A stretch of 64,000 nt of DNA from Dehalococcoidia bacterium (lineage in GTDB: Bacteria > Chloroflexota > Dehalococcoidia > DSTF01 > JACRBR01), in the NCBI GenBank assembly GCA_021462855.1, contig JAJTXQ010000036.1, positions 62,001 through 126,000 of the forward strand, read 5' to 3'. The translations under genes and the position numbers were made by a program. Below are positions 45,608 through 53,717 of this stretch, piece by piece. Within the stretch, counting starts at the first letter, position 1; each line of letters opens with the position of its first letter. The notes beneath the pieces are model-generated. The model ran no database searches and was not told where the DNA came from. It worked only from the letters and a program-made list of their open reading frames with translations.

Positions 45608-47308
45608 TCAGGGAGCGAGCGCGTCACGCACGGCCGCCGCCGCCTCGCCGAGCGGCACGACCTTCGCGTCCTTCTCCGTACGGCGTTTCACCTCCGCCCC
45701 GCCGTTTTCGATGCTGCGCGGGCTGACCGTGACGCGCACCGGCATGCCGAGGAGGTCGGCGTCGTTGAACTTCACGCCGGCGGAGCCCTCCTCGCGGTCG
45801 TCGTAGAGCGCCTTGTAGCCGGCGTCCTGCAACTGCTGGTACACCTGCTCGGCGCTCTCGCGCACGCCCGGCTTGTCGAACCCGAGCCCGACGAGGTGCA
45901 CGTCGTACGGCGCCAGGTTCGGCGGCCAGATGATGCCCCGCTCGTCGTGGTTCGCCTCGATCACGCCGGCGAACACGCGCCCGACGCCGATGCCATAGCA
46001 GCCCATGATCGCCGGCTTCAGCTCGCCGGCCTCGTCGGCAAAGCGGCCGTCGAGGCGGTCGGTGTACACCGTGCCCAGCTTGAACACGTGGCCCATCTCC
46101 ATGCCGCGTTTCGTCTGCAGCGTGCCGCCGCAGCGGGCGCACGCGTCGCCCGCGCGCGCCCGCGAGATGTCGGTGACGACGTCGGCCTGCCAGTCGCGGC
46201 CGTAGTTGACGTTGCGGTAGTGCACGTCGGGCTTGTTCGCGCCGGCGACGAGGTTGCGCGATCCCGGCACGCTGTCATCGGCGATGACCCGCATGCCGCT
46301 CAGCCCGACGGGCGATGCCGACCCCGCGACGAGCCCATGCTTGCGCACGCCGTCGTCGTCGAGCGGCGCGAGCGCGACCGCCTTCAGCGTGTTGCGCAGC
46401 TTCGCCTCGTTCACGTCGAGGTCGCCGCGGATGGCGACGAACACCGGCGCGCCGTCGGCCTCGTAGAACACCGCCTTCAGCGTCCCGTGGTGCGGCACGC
46501 CGAGGAACTTCACGAGGTCGTCGATCGTCTTCTGCCCCGGCGTCGCCACCTCCTCGAGCGGCAGCGGCTCCGCATCGGGAAGCTCTCGCTTCTTGTGGTC
46601 GGCTTTCTCTTCGTTCGCCGCATAGCCGCACGTCTCGCAGAGCAGGACCGTGTCCTCGCCGACCTCGGTGAGGTAGATGAACTCCTCGCTGTCCTTGCCG
46701 CCGATCGCGCCGGAGTCCGCCTGCACGGCGATCGCCGGGATGCCGCACCGCTCGAAGATGCGCACGTACGCATCGCGTGCGGCGATGTAGCTCGCGTCGA
46801 GGCCGTCCCAGTCGGCGTCGAACGAGTACGCGTCCTTCATCGTGAACTCGCGCACGCGCATCAGGCCGCCGCGCGGGCGCGCCTCGTCACGGAACTTCGT
46901 CTGGATCTGGTAGACCATCAGCGGCATGTCGCGGTAGCTCTGCACCTGCTTCTTGAACAGGTCGACCACCACCTCCTCGTGCGTCGGGCCGAGGATCATC
47001 TCCCGCTCGCGGCGGTCCTGCAGCTTGAACAGCACGTCGCCCATCGTCTCCATCCGCCCGGACGCGTCCCACAGCTCCGCCGGCTGGATCGCCGGCATCG
47101 ACACCTCCTGTCCGCCAGCGCGGTCCATCTCCTCGCGGATGATCTGCTCGATCTTGCGGATGACGCTCCAGCCCATCGGCAGGTAGCTGTAGACGCCGGC
47201 CGCCAGTTGCTGCACGAGCGCCGCCCGAAGCATCAGCTGGTGGTTGGCCGTATCCGCGTCCGATGGCGCGTTGCGGAGCGTCTTGCCGAAGAGGCGGGAC
47301 ATGCGCAT
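45608..47308 (-). CDS. proS: Prolyl-tRNA synthetase, bacterial type
   Basis: 566 residues from the ATG with GGAGGAAG upstream; the frame continues 1.4 kb beyond but is antisense to another gene there. GGQEVSMPAIQPAELW, the class II motif 2 TKFRDEARPRGGLMRVREFTMKDAYSF, the YbaK-like editing insertion (about 230-390), and motif 3 GCYGIGVGRVFAGVIE are present, followed by the anticodon-binding domain. A TACCAT at 47332-47337 on the minus strand is a likely -10. Confidence 0.95.
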   Translation of the reverse strand: MRMSRLFGKTLRNAPSDADTANHQLMLRAALVQQLAAGVYSYLPMGWSVIRKIEQIIREEMDRAGGQEVSMPAIQPAELWDASGRMETMGDVLFKLQDRREREMILGPTHEEVVVDLFKKQVQSYRDMPLMVYQIQTKFRDEARPRGGLMRVREFTMKDAYSFDADWDGLDASYIAARDAYVRIFERCGIPAIAVQADSGAIGGKDSEEFIYLTEVGEDTVLLCETCGYAANEEKADHKKRELPDAEPLPLEEVATPGQKTIDDLVKFLGVPHHGTLKAVFYEADGAPVFVAIRGDLDVNEAKLRNTLKAVALAPLDDDGVRKHGLVAGSASPVGLSGMRVIADDSVPGSRNLVAGANKPDVHYRNVNYGRDWQADVVTDISRARAGDACARCGGTLQTKRGMEMGHVFKLGTVYTDRLDGRFADEAGELKPAIMGCYGIGVGRVFAGVIEANHDERGIIWPPNLAPYDVHLVGLGFDKPGVRESAEQVYQQLQDAGYKALYDDREEGSAGVKFNDADLLGMPVRVTVSPRSIENGGAEVKRRTEKDAKVVPLGEAAAAVRDALAP

Positions 47309-47416
47309 GGGGCTTCCTCCGTGTGGCCCGCATGGTATCGGCCGCGCGCGAAGCGTGACAGCGCGTTGACCTCGCGCCGCCGTTCCCCCACCATGCCCGA
47401 ACCACAGGAGCGTGCG

Positions 47417-48295
47417 ATGACGACGACCCTCGAACTGCTTGGATACGCGCCGGACGACCGCGTCCTCATCATCCACGCCGACGACGTCGGCTTCTCGCAC
47501 GGTTCGAACGTCGCCGCGTTCGAGGGGATGGCGCGCGGCAGCCTCACCTGCGGCTCCGCGCTCGTCGCCGCGCCGTGGTTCGCGGAGACGGCCGCGATGG
47601 CGCGCGAGACTCCCGCGGCCGACGTCGGCGTGCACCTGGCGCTGAACTGCGAGTACGCCGGCTATCGCTGGCGCTCCGTCTCCGGGCGCCCGTCGCTGCA
47701 CGCGCCCGATGGCGGCGTCTGGCGCGACGTTCCGAGCGTCCTCGAGCACGTGCCGGCGGATGACGCCGCCGCCGAGTTGCGCGCGCAGGTCGAGCACGCG
47801 CTGGCGATGGGTGTCGATGTCACGCACGTCGACACGCACATGGGCGCCGTCATGCACCCGAACTATCTGCCCGCGTACGTCGACATCGCGATCGAGCACC
47901 GGCTGCCGATCTTCTTCATCCGGCCGAGCGAACGCCGGCTCGCCGCGCTCGGCGACGCCGCCGATGTGTACGCCGAACAGACGCGCCGGCTCGAGGACGC
48001 CGGCTGGCCGCTGCTCGACAACGTCATCGTGCGCACGCTGTCCGAGATCGACCCCGACGACAAGGAGCGCGCGTTCCGCGCGTTCTTCGACGAGCTCCGC
48101 CCGGGACTGACGCACTTCCTCTGCCACCCGGCGATCGGCAGCCACGAGCTCGAAGCGATGACCCCGGTCGACCACCGCCACCGCGCGCGCGAGGGTGAGA
48201 TCTTCACGCGACCGGCGCTGCGCGAATACTGCGAGCGGCAGGACATCAAGCTCACCGGGTACCGTGAGATTCGCGCGAAGTTGCGCGGCGCGTAA
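47417..48295 (+). CDS. YdjC/ChbG-family carbohydrate deacetylase
   Basis: 292 residues with ACAGGAG before the ATG. LIIHADDVGFSHG gives the catalytic Asp-Asp pair, VGVHLALNCEY and THVDTHMGAVMHPNY give the metal histidines, and HFLCHPAIG closes the site. The family (ChbG, HpnK) removes acetyl groups from N-acetylated sugars or lipids such as diacetylchitobiose or hopanoid glycosides. With glycosyltransferases close by, a role in surface-glycan or lipid modification is plausible. Confidence 0.87.
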   Translation: MTTTLELLGYAPDDRVLIIHADDVGFSHGSNVAAFEGMARGSLTCGSALVAAPWFAETAAMARETPAADVGVHLALNCEYAGYRWRSVSGRPSLHAPDGGVWRDVPSVLEHVPADDAAAELRAQVEHALAMGVDVTHVDTHMGAVMHPNYLPAYVDIAIEHRLPIFFIRPSERRLAALGDAADVYAEQTRRLEDAGWPLLDNVIVRTLSEIDPDDKERAFRAFFDELRPGLTHFLCHPAIGSHELEAMTPVDHRHRAREGEIFTRPALREYCERQDIKLTGYREIRAKLRGA

Positions 48296-48300
48296 GGGCG

Positions 48301-49905
48301 CTACTTCGCCGGCGAGCGCCCGCGGACGACCTCGGGCAGGTGCTCTTCCTGGTAATGGTGCGCCGACACCATCAACAGGTAGATGCCGCACGGCACCGTG
48401 CCGCCGATGTCCGGCCAGTAGAACGGCGCGGTCGCGCCGAGCGCTGCCGCCGGCGTCGCGTCGGCGGCCGCGATGAGCCGCTCGAACGCCGCCGCCGAGT
48501 CCTCGAGGATCTGCGCCCACGGCCGCTCGCGTGCCTCTGCCATGCGCACCGCGTTGAACGTATCGATCGACGCGTAGCGCGCGATGCCAATCGGGTAGCC
48601 GCTCAGCGACATGATCGAAGGCTCGAGCGCTCCGTTGCGCACCTCGTCGAGCGCCGACGCGGTCCACCACTCCCACGCCGTGATGTGCCCCAGGATCTCC
48701 TTCAATGAGCGGCCGTCCGCCGTCCACGGCGTCGATGCCTGCTCGCCGGTCATCTCCTGCACCTCGCGCATCAGCGCGAAGCGGCACGAACGCAGGATCT
48801 CGATGAGGCGCGCCTTGCGCGCCTCTCCCTCGAGCGCGAGCGCCGTGCGCAGCTCGTCGTTGAGCGTCGGCGGCGGCGACAGCGGGTCGCGTTCGCGCGC
48901 CGGCTCCGCCGGCTTCGGCGCGACCGCGAACGGCGCCGGCACCGCGCGCACCTCGACCGCGCTGCGCTCGTCGGGCGAGCCGATGTCGCCCGCGCTCTCA
49001 TCGCCAGCTGCCGTCTCCGCGCCGGCGAGCCCCGCGCCGGCCAGCTCTCGCTCGCGCGCCTCCACGCCGTTCGGCGCGATTTCCGCCGGCGCGTGCTCGG
49101 GCGCGCCAAATTCGTGCGGCGTGTCATCCTCGGTGAGCGACGCCGGCCGCGGCAGCCCGCCGCGCGGCGGCGCGTGCGGCTCCAGCGGCTTGCGGCTGTA
49201 GACGACGATGCTCTTCGGCAACACGCGGTTGCCGATATCGTCGAGCGCCGTGACGATCGCCGACTCTCGCGCGCGCTGTGAGTCGAGCGCGCGACGGAAC
49301 ACGCGCGTGATCGGCCCCTGCTTCCCCCAATCGCTCCAGAACGCGATGTGGCTCAGCCAGTACAGCGTCTCGAGCGCGTGCCGGTAGCGGACCGCGTACG
49401 GCTCGAACCCCGCGTCGCGCAGCAAGCCGACGATCTGGCGGCGGTTGTAGATCCGCACGTGGCCGCCGGCATGGGTGCGGTAGTTCTTCGACAACTTCCA
49501 GAAGATCTTCTCGGAAAACTCGTCCGGCACGCTCACGGCCAGGATGCCGCCCGGTGCGAGCACGCGGTTCAGCTCGCGCGCCAGCACGCTGTCGTCGTCG
49601 ACGTGCTCGAGCGTCTCGGTGCAGATCACCCGGTCAAACGCGCCGTCGGCGAACGGCAGGCGCTCGCCGGCGGTCTGCATCCAGTGCACACGCGCGCGCA
49701 CGGTGCCCTCGCGCCGCATGATCTCGCACAGGTAGCGCGCGACGCGCAGGTCGTGCCGCGAGATGTCGGCGCCGATGATGTCGCAGTCGCGCCTGCAGAG
49801 CTCGAGCACGTGGCGCCCGGTGCCGCACCCCAGGTCGATGACGCGGTCCGTCGGCCGGATGTCGAGCAGCGCCGGGTCGATCGACTGGAAACGGTCGAGC
49901 GGCAT
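48301..49905 (-). CDS. SAM methyltransferase fused to a DinB-like domain
   Basis: 534 residues. Residues 1-240 are a class I methyltransferase: RVIDLGCGTGRHVLEL, GADISRHDL, RLPFADGAFDRVICTETLEHV, GGHVRIYNRRQIVGLLRDAGFE. A Pro/Ala/Glu-rich linker spans about 245-370. Residues 375-534 resemble the DinB/ClbS bundle: ILRSCRFALMREVQEM, DGRSLKEILGHITAWEWWTA and HHYQEEHLPEV with candidate metal histidines. The ATG is two bases past the stop of a closely related methyltransferase, so the pair and the following GT4 gene probably act on one product. I know of no named protein with this arrangement. Confidence 0.82.
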   Translation of the reverse strand: MPLDRFQSIDPALLDIRPTDRVIDLGCGTGRHVLELCRRDCDIIGADISRHDLRVARYLCEIMRREGTVRARVHWMQTAGERLPFADGAFDRVICTETLEHVDDDSVLARELNRVLAPGGILAVSVPDEFSEKIFWKLSKNYRTHAGGHVRIYNRRQIVGLLRDAGFEPYAVRYRHALETLYWLSHIAFWSDWGKQGPITRVFRRALDSQRARESAIVTALDDIGNRVLPKSIVVYSRKPLEPHAPPRGGLPRPASLTEDDTPHEFGAPEHAPAEIAPNGVEARERELAGAGLAGAETAAGDESAGDIGSPDERSAVEVRAVPAPFAVAPKPAEPARERDPLSPPPTLNDELRTALALEGEARKARLIEILRSCRFALMREVQEMTGEQASTPWTADGRSLKEILGHITAWEWWTASALDEVRNGALEPSIMSLSGYPIGIARYASIDTFNAVRMAEARERPWAQILEDSAAAFERLIAAADATPAAALGATAPFYWPDIGGTVPCGIYLLMVSAHHYQEEHLPEVVRGRSPAK

Positions 49906-49906
49906 C

Positions 49907-50692
49907 CTACCCCTCGCTGTGCATCGCCGCTGCGGCCGCGGGCGCGTGGCCGTTCGACGGCGCATCGGGCCGCGCGCGCTTGCGGCCGTAGAGGATCATG
50001 TCTTTCCCGATCACCAGGTTGGCCGTCGCCTCGATCGTCTCCAGCAGCCTGATGCGCCGGTTGTGGTGCCAGTTGATGAACTTGAAGAACGTGCGCACCG
50101 GCAGGAAGTTCTCGTTGTCCTTCCCGAACAGGCAGCGCAAGAACCAGTACACCGCCTGGAAGGAGTGCCGGTTCCGCTGAAACGCGACATCCATCTCGTT
50201 CGCTTCAAGGATGCTCCACATCTCGCCGGGCCTGTAGCGGCGCACGTGGCCGCCGGGCGTGTGCCAGTACTCCCAGCTCAGCGTCCAGAACACCGTCTCG
50301 GGCCAGTAGTTCGGCACGCTCACGGCGACCGGCGCGCCCGGCTTCGTCACGCGCAGGAACTCGCGGATGCCGCGCCGGTCATCCGGGATGTGCTCGAACA
50401 CCTCGGTGCACACCGACTTGTCGAACGCTCCGTCTTTGAACGGCAGGTTCTGCGCGTCGCCGAGGATGAAGTCGGCGCGGCCCTTCGCTTCCCCCTTGCG
50501 CTTGAGGTCCGCGTACATGAACTTCGCCGCGCGCAGGTCATCGGGCGACATGTCGAGCCCGACGACGCGCACGTCATAGCGCGCCGCCTCCAGCGTGTGC
50601 CGCCCGTTGCCGCACCCCAGGTCGAGCACCCGCTCTCCGCTGCCGATGTGGAAATGGCGGCGGAAATCGATGTTGACGATGTTGTCAGGCAT
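49907..50692 (-). CDS. SAM-dependent methyltransferase (paralogue of the fused one)
   Basis: 261 residues. RVLDLGCGNGRHTLEAARY, LDMSPDDLRAAKFMYADL, LPFKDGAFDKSVCTEVFEHIPDD and GGHVRRYRPGEMWSIL parallel the N-terminal half of the downstream fusion protein, including the late YWFL and KDMILYGRKR segments. It is a class I methyltransferase of the type found in glycan and lipid clusters. 65 bases separate it from the upstream GT4 gene. Confidence 0.86.
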   Translation of the reverse strand: MPDNIVNIDFRRHFHIGSGERVLDLGCGNGRHTLEAARYDVRVVGLDMSPDDLRAAKFMYADLKRKGEAKGRADFILGDAQNLPFKDGAFDKSVCTEVFEHIPDDRRGIREFLRVTKPGAPVAVSVPNYWPETVFWTLSWEYWHTPGGHVRRYRPGEMWSILEANEMDVAFQRNRHSFQAVYWFLRCLFGKDNENFLPVRTFFKFINWHHNRRIRLLETIEATANLVIGKDMILYGRKRARPDAPSNGHAPAAAAAMHSEG

Positions 50693-50757
50693 GAGTCGCT
50701 CCGCGCTCCGGCATGCGCCGCCGATCGATCATTCCCGCGTCCGGCGCCCAGTGTAAT

Positions 50758-52038
50758 TCATTTCCCCGCGCCGCTCGCCGCGAAGTGCCGCCGCCGCGCA
50801 GGCACGATCTCCTCGTACACCGCGAGCGTCTCCTCGGCCGCCTTGCGCCAGTTGAACTTCTCCATCACCCGCTGCCGCGCGCCGTCGGCGAGCGCCTGCC
50901 GTCGCGCCGGGTCGTCCCAGAGCGCGCGGATCGCATCGGCGAGCGCTTGCGGGCTGCGCGGCGGCACCAGCACGCCACTCACGCCGTCCTCGACGATCTC
51001 CTCGTACGCGCCGATGCGCGTGCCGATGACCGGCGCGCCGCAGGCCATCGCCTCGGCCAGCGGCAGGCCGAAGCCCTCGTGCACCGACGACGTGACGAAC
51101 AGCTTCGCCTCGTTGTAGTGCCGCACGAGCTCCGGCGTGGGGATCCGGCCGGTGAACTCGACGCGCGAGTTCAGGCCGAACTCGTTGACGAGTCCCGGCG
51201 CGAGCTTCAGCCGCCATTTCTCGTTGTCGACGAACGTGACGTTGAAGTCGAGCTCGTCTTTCAGGATGTTCAGCGCCTCGAGGAAGAAGCGCGCGCCCTT
51301 GTTGCGGTCCTCCGAGTTGCCGACATAGAGCAGCTTGTCGGGGAGCCGACCGGCGCCCTCCAGCGGTCGGAAGATGTCCGTATCGATGCCGTTGTACACC
51401 GTGCGCACGCGCTCCGGCGGCAGCTCGAACGCCGCCTCCACGTCCGCACGCGATGTCTCCGACACGACGATGATCCGGTCGAGCCGCTTCGCCACCACCT
51501 CCTGCATCATCCACGGCGACCAGAGGATGCGCCGCGCCTTCTCGTACGTGCTGCGCGCCTGCCGCAACGCGTTCCGCAGGTCGTACGACAGCGGGTGATG
51601 GATCGTGGCGACGAGCGGGAAGCCCGACGCATGCATCGCCCAGACGCCGTAGCTGAGCGTCTGGTTGTCGTGCACGACATCGAACCGGTGCTCGCGCGAC
51701 AGCTCGCGCAGCCTGAAGTACGCCCGCGTGCTGAAATTCGCCAGCAGCGATGACAGCGTGATGCGCGTCGACACGAATTCGTAGAAGTTCCACGGGTGGA
51801 AGTACGACGCCGGCGGGCGGTTGAAGACGAAGTCCTTCTTGTAATGATGGTACGACCAGTAACTGTAGTCGCGGATGTTGTGCGCCGTGACCGCCGGGTC
51901 CAGCGCCGGATACGGCGGCCCGGCAATGACATGCACGTCGTGTCCCATGCGCGCCAGCTCGCGCGTCAGGTAGTGCAGGTACACGCCCTGCCCGCCCGAA
52001 TACATGTTCCCCTGGTACATCAGGAAACAGATCTTCAT
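50758..52038 (-). CDS. GT4-family glycosyltransferase (paralogue of 27672-28952)
   Basis: 426 residues from MKICFLMYQGNMYSGGQGVY, exactly the length of its paralogue; ATG 52047 three codons upstream is possible. VHDNQTLSYGVWAMHASG, VATIHHPLSYDL, LLYVGNSEDRNKGARFFLEAL and SSVHEGFGLPLAEAMACG complete the GT-B fold. It heads a unit with two methyltransferases, which suggests synthesis of a methylated glycan. Confidence 0.88.
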   Translation of the reverse strand: MKICFLMYQGNMYSGGQGVYLHYLTRELARMGHDVHVIAGPPYPALDPAVTAHNIRDYSYWSYHHYKKDFVFNRPPASYFHPWNFYEFVSTRITLSSLLANFSTRAYFRLRELSREHRFDVVHDNQTLSYGVWAMHASGFPLVATIHHPLSYDLRNALRQARSTYEKARRILWSPWMMQEVVAKRLDRIIVVSETSRADVEAAFELPPERVRTVYNGIDTDIFRPLEGAGRLPDKLLYVGNSEDRNKGARFFLEALNILKDELDFNVTFVDNEKWRLKLAPGLVNEFGLNSRVEFTGRIPTPELVRHYNEAKLFVTSSVHEGFGLPLAEAMACGAPVIGTRIGAYEEIVEDGVSGVLVPPRSPQALADAIRALWDDPARRQALADGARQRVMEKFNWRKAAEETLAVYEEIVPARRRHFAASGAGK

Positions 52039-52096
52039 CGCGCCCATGCTAACCGAGGCGATGGCGCCGCGCACCGCGCCCCGTGCGGCGCGTTGC

Positions 52097-52102
52097 TAGA
52101 AT
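52097..52102 (+). promoter_or_regulatory. -10-like TAGAAT upstream of tRNA-Ser
   Basis: TAGAAT ends nine bases before the first base of the tRNA, the right distance for transcription to begin just upstream of the mature 5' end. Confidence 0.55.
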
Positions 52103-52111
52103 GCACGCGCC

Positions 52112-52199
52112 GGAGGGGTGTCCGAGCGGCTTAAGGAGACCGTCTTGAAAACGGTTGTGGGGAGACCCACCGTGGGTTCGAATCCCACCCCCTCCGCCA
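52112..52199 (+). tRNA. tRNA-Ser(UGA)
   Basis: 88 bases including an encoded CCA. Acceptor GGAGGGG pairs with CCCCTCC; the anticodon loop TTGAAAA holds TGA; a long variable arm of the class II type follows (GTGGGGAGACCCAC region); the T loop is GGTTCGAATCC. G73 after the acceptor stem is the serine discriminator. I see no duplicated 3' end suggesting an integrated element. Confidence 0.96.
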
Positions 52200-52209
52200 C
52201 CGCGGCCGC

Positions 52210-52238
52210 TTGTCCGACCGGAACCCGTGCCATACCCT
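52210..52238 (+). promoter_or_regulatory. Promoter of the 52276 gene
   Basis: -35 TTGTCC (52210-52215), 17-base spacer, -10 TACCCT (52233-52238), followed by GGAGGG before the GTG at 52276. Confidence 0.6.
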
Positions 52239-52275
52239 TTGGCCGAAGCTGAAATCACCTGCCCGGAGGGACACC

Positions 52276-52815
52276 GTGAGCCGCGACACGCGCTGGGAAG
52301 ACATCAATACGCTGCTGAACCGCACCGAGCGGACCAAGGAAGAGAAGCTCGACAGCGCCATCGCGCAGATCGCCGCCGAGCGATTCGCCTTCCCTTCGAC
52401 CGACAACCCCTCCTATCGCACATACGTGAACGTCCCCGAGGTCACGATGGGCGTCCAGGCCGGCGACGATGAGATCGTCCCGAGCATCGTCGTCACCGAG
52501 AAACAAAAGGTCGGCGAGACGCGTCTCGTCATGACGGCGCAGGTCTGCGGCCGCGAGCAGGTGCACGAGGGCGAGGCGCGGCGCATCTGGGCGCGCTGCG
52601 CGTCCATCCCGGACCAGGCGTTCTATCTCTTCGTGCCCGTCGGTTTCGGCGCCGAAGCGAAGCGCATCTGCCGCCAGCTGGGCATCCGCCCCGCCGGCTT
52701 CCGCACCTGGCGCACCACCCCGCGCGGGTTCGAGGTCAACGACGTCTCGCAGCCGCCGTCGCCGATCGCCGCGCTCATGCCCCCGCTCGTCCGGCGCCTC
52801 CTCGCCACGCCGTAG
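52276..52815 (+). CDS. Hypothetical protein, possibly nuclease-like fold
   Basis: 179 residues from a GTG with GGAGGG six bases upstream. The N-terminal helix (WEDINTLLNRTERTKEEKLDSAIAQIA) is followed by alternating strands and helices: VPSIVVTEKQKVG, RLVMTAQVCGREQV, ARRIWARCASIPDQAFYLFVP, AKRICRQLGIRPAGFRTWRT. The order resembles small PD-(D/E)XK-like proteins, but the acidic catalytic set is not certain. No family can be named. Four cysteines are scattered. It has its own promoter. Confidence 0.65.
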   Translation: MSRDTRWEDINTLLNRTERTKEEKLDSAIAQIAAERFAFPSTDNPSYRTYVNVPEVTMGVQAGDDEIVPSIVVTEKQKVGETRLVMTAQVCGREQVHEGEARRIWARCASIPDQAFYLFVPVGFGAEAKRICRQLGIRPAGFRTWRTTPRGFEVNDVSQPPSPIAALMPPLVRRLLATP

Positions 52816-53069
52816 CGCGAATCGGGCGGGTGGCGCCCACCGCTGGGCCTTGCGGCGGAGCCACCACGCCCGACAGCTGATCGACGCCGCGAGCGCCGCC
52901 CGGGTTTCACCATCGCCTCCGACCTTCGGCGGAGCCGCCACCGCGGCCTTCGCCCGGCGACGCCGCACCCCGGCGCCGCTACCATCGCATCATGCGCGCC
53001 AACCCGAATCTGCTAGAGTGCACCCCGGACGCATGCGAGCCGGCGCCGCCAGCGCGCCCGGGAGGCACG

Positions 53070-53708
53070 ATGACGATCCGCATCCTGCTCGCCGATGACC
53101 ACAGCGTCGTGCGTCAGGGCCTGCGCATGTTCCTCTCGCTCGACCCCGAGCTCGAGGTGATCGGGGAAGCGCAGAACGGCGCCGAGGCGGTGAAGCTCGC
53201 CGGCGAACTCAAGCCCGACGTCGTCCTGATGGACCTGCTGATGCCCGTCATGGACGGCATCGCCGCGATCGGCGAGATCCGCACCACGATGCCCGACGTC
53301 GAGGTCATCGCGCTCACCAGCGTGCTCGAGGACGCGTCCGTCGTCGGCGCCGTGAAGGCCGGCGCGATCGGCTACCTGCTGAAGGACACGCAATCCGAAG
53401 AGCTCTGCCGCGCCATCAAGGCGGCTGCCGCGGGCCAGGTGCAGCTCTCGCCGCAAGCCGCCGCGCGCCTCATGCGCGAGGTGCGCGCGCCCGACAGCCC
53501 GGAGACGCTCACCGAGCGCGAGACCGATGTGCTGCGCCTGCTCGCGCAGGGCCTCGCCAACAAGGAGATCGCGCGCAAGCTCGGCATCGGCGAGAAGACG
53601 GTGAAGACCCACGTGAGCAGCGTGCTGCTCAAGCTCAACGTCCGCAGCCGCACGCAGGCCGCGCTCTACGCCGCGCAGATCGGTCTCGCGACAATCGAAC
53701 CCGCGTAG
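53070..53708 (+). CDS. NarL/FixJ-type response regulator
   Basis: 212 residues with GGGAGG before the ATG. The receiver domain has ILLADDHSVVRQGL, phospho-acceptor Asp55 in VVLMDLLMPVMDG, a Thr-Ser pair after VIALTS and the lysine in GYLLKDTQ. The C-terminal LuxR helix-turn-helix is LTERETDVLRLLAQGLANKEIARKLGIGEKTVKTH. The giant kinase gene begins nine bases after it and uses the HisKA_3 phospho-domain that pairs with this regulator class, so they are a cognate pair. TAGAGT at 53014-53019 may be the -10. Confidence 0.93.
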   Translation: MTIRILLADDHSVVRQGLRMFLSLDPELEVIGEAQNGAEAVKLAGELKPDVVLMDLLMPVMDGIAAIGEIRTTMPDVEVIALTSVLEDASVVGAVKAGAIGYLLKDTQSEELCRAIKAAAAGQVQLSPQAAARLMREVRAPDSPETLTERETDVLRLLAQGLANKEIARKLGIGEKTVKTHVSSVLLKLNVRSRTQAALYAAQIGLATIEPA

Positions 53709-53717
53709 CGGGCGGCC

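Noticed and set aside
43565-47416. The long upstream extension of the YdjC-family frame
   Set aside because: It runs antisense through the alanine dehydrogenase and ProS genes; the ATG at 47417 has a ribosome-binding site and starts at the conserved N-terminus.
52112-52199. tRNA-Ser as an attachment site for an integrated element
   Set aside because: No integrase and no repeat of the tRNA 3' end found in the following sequence.
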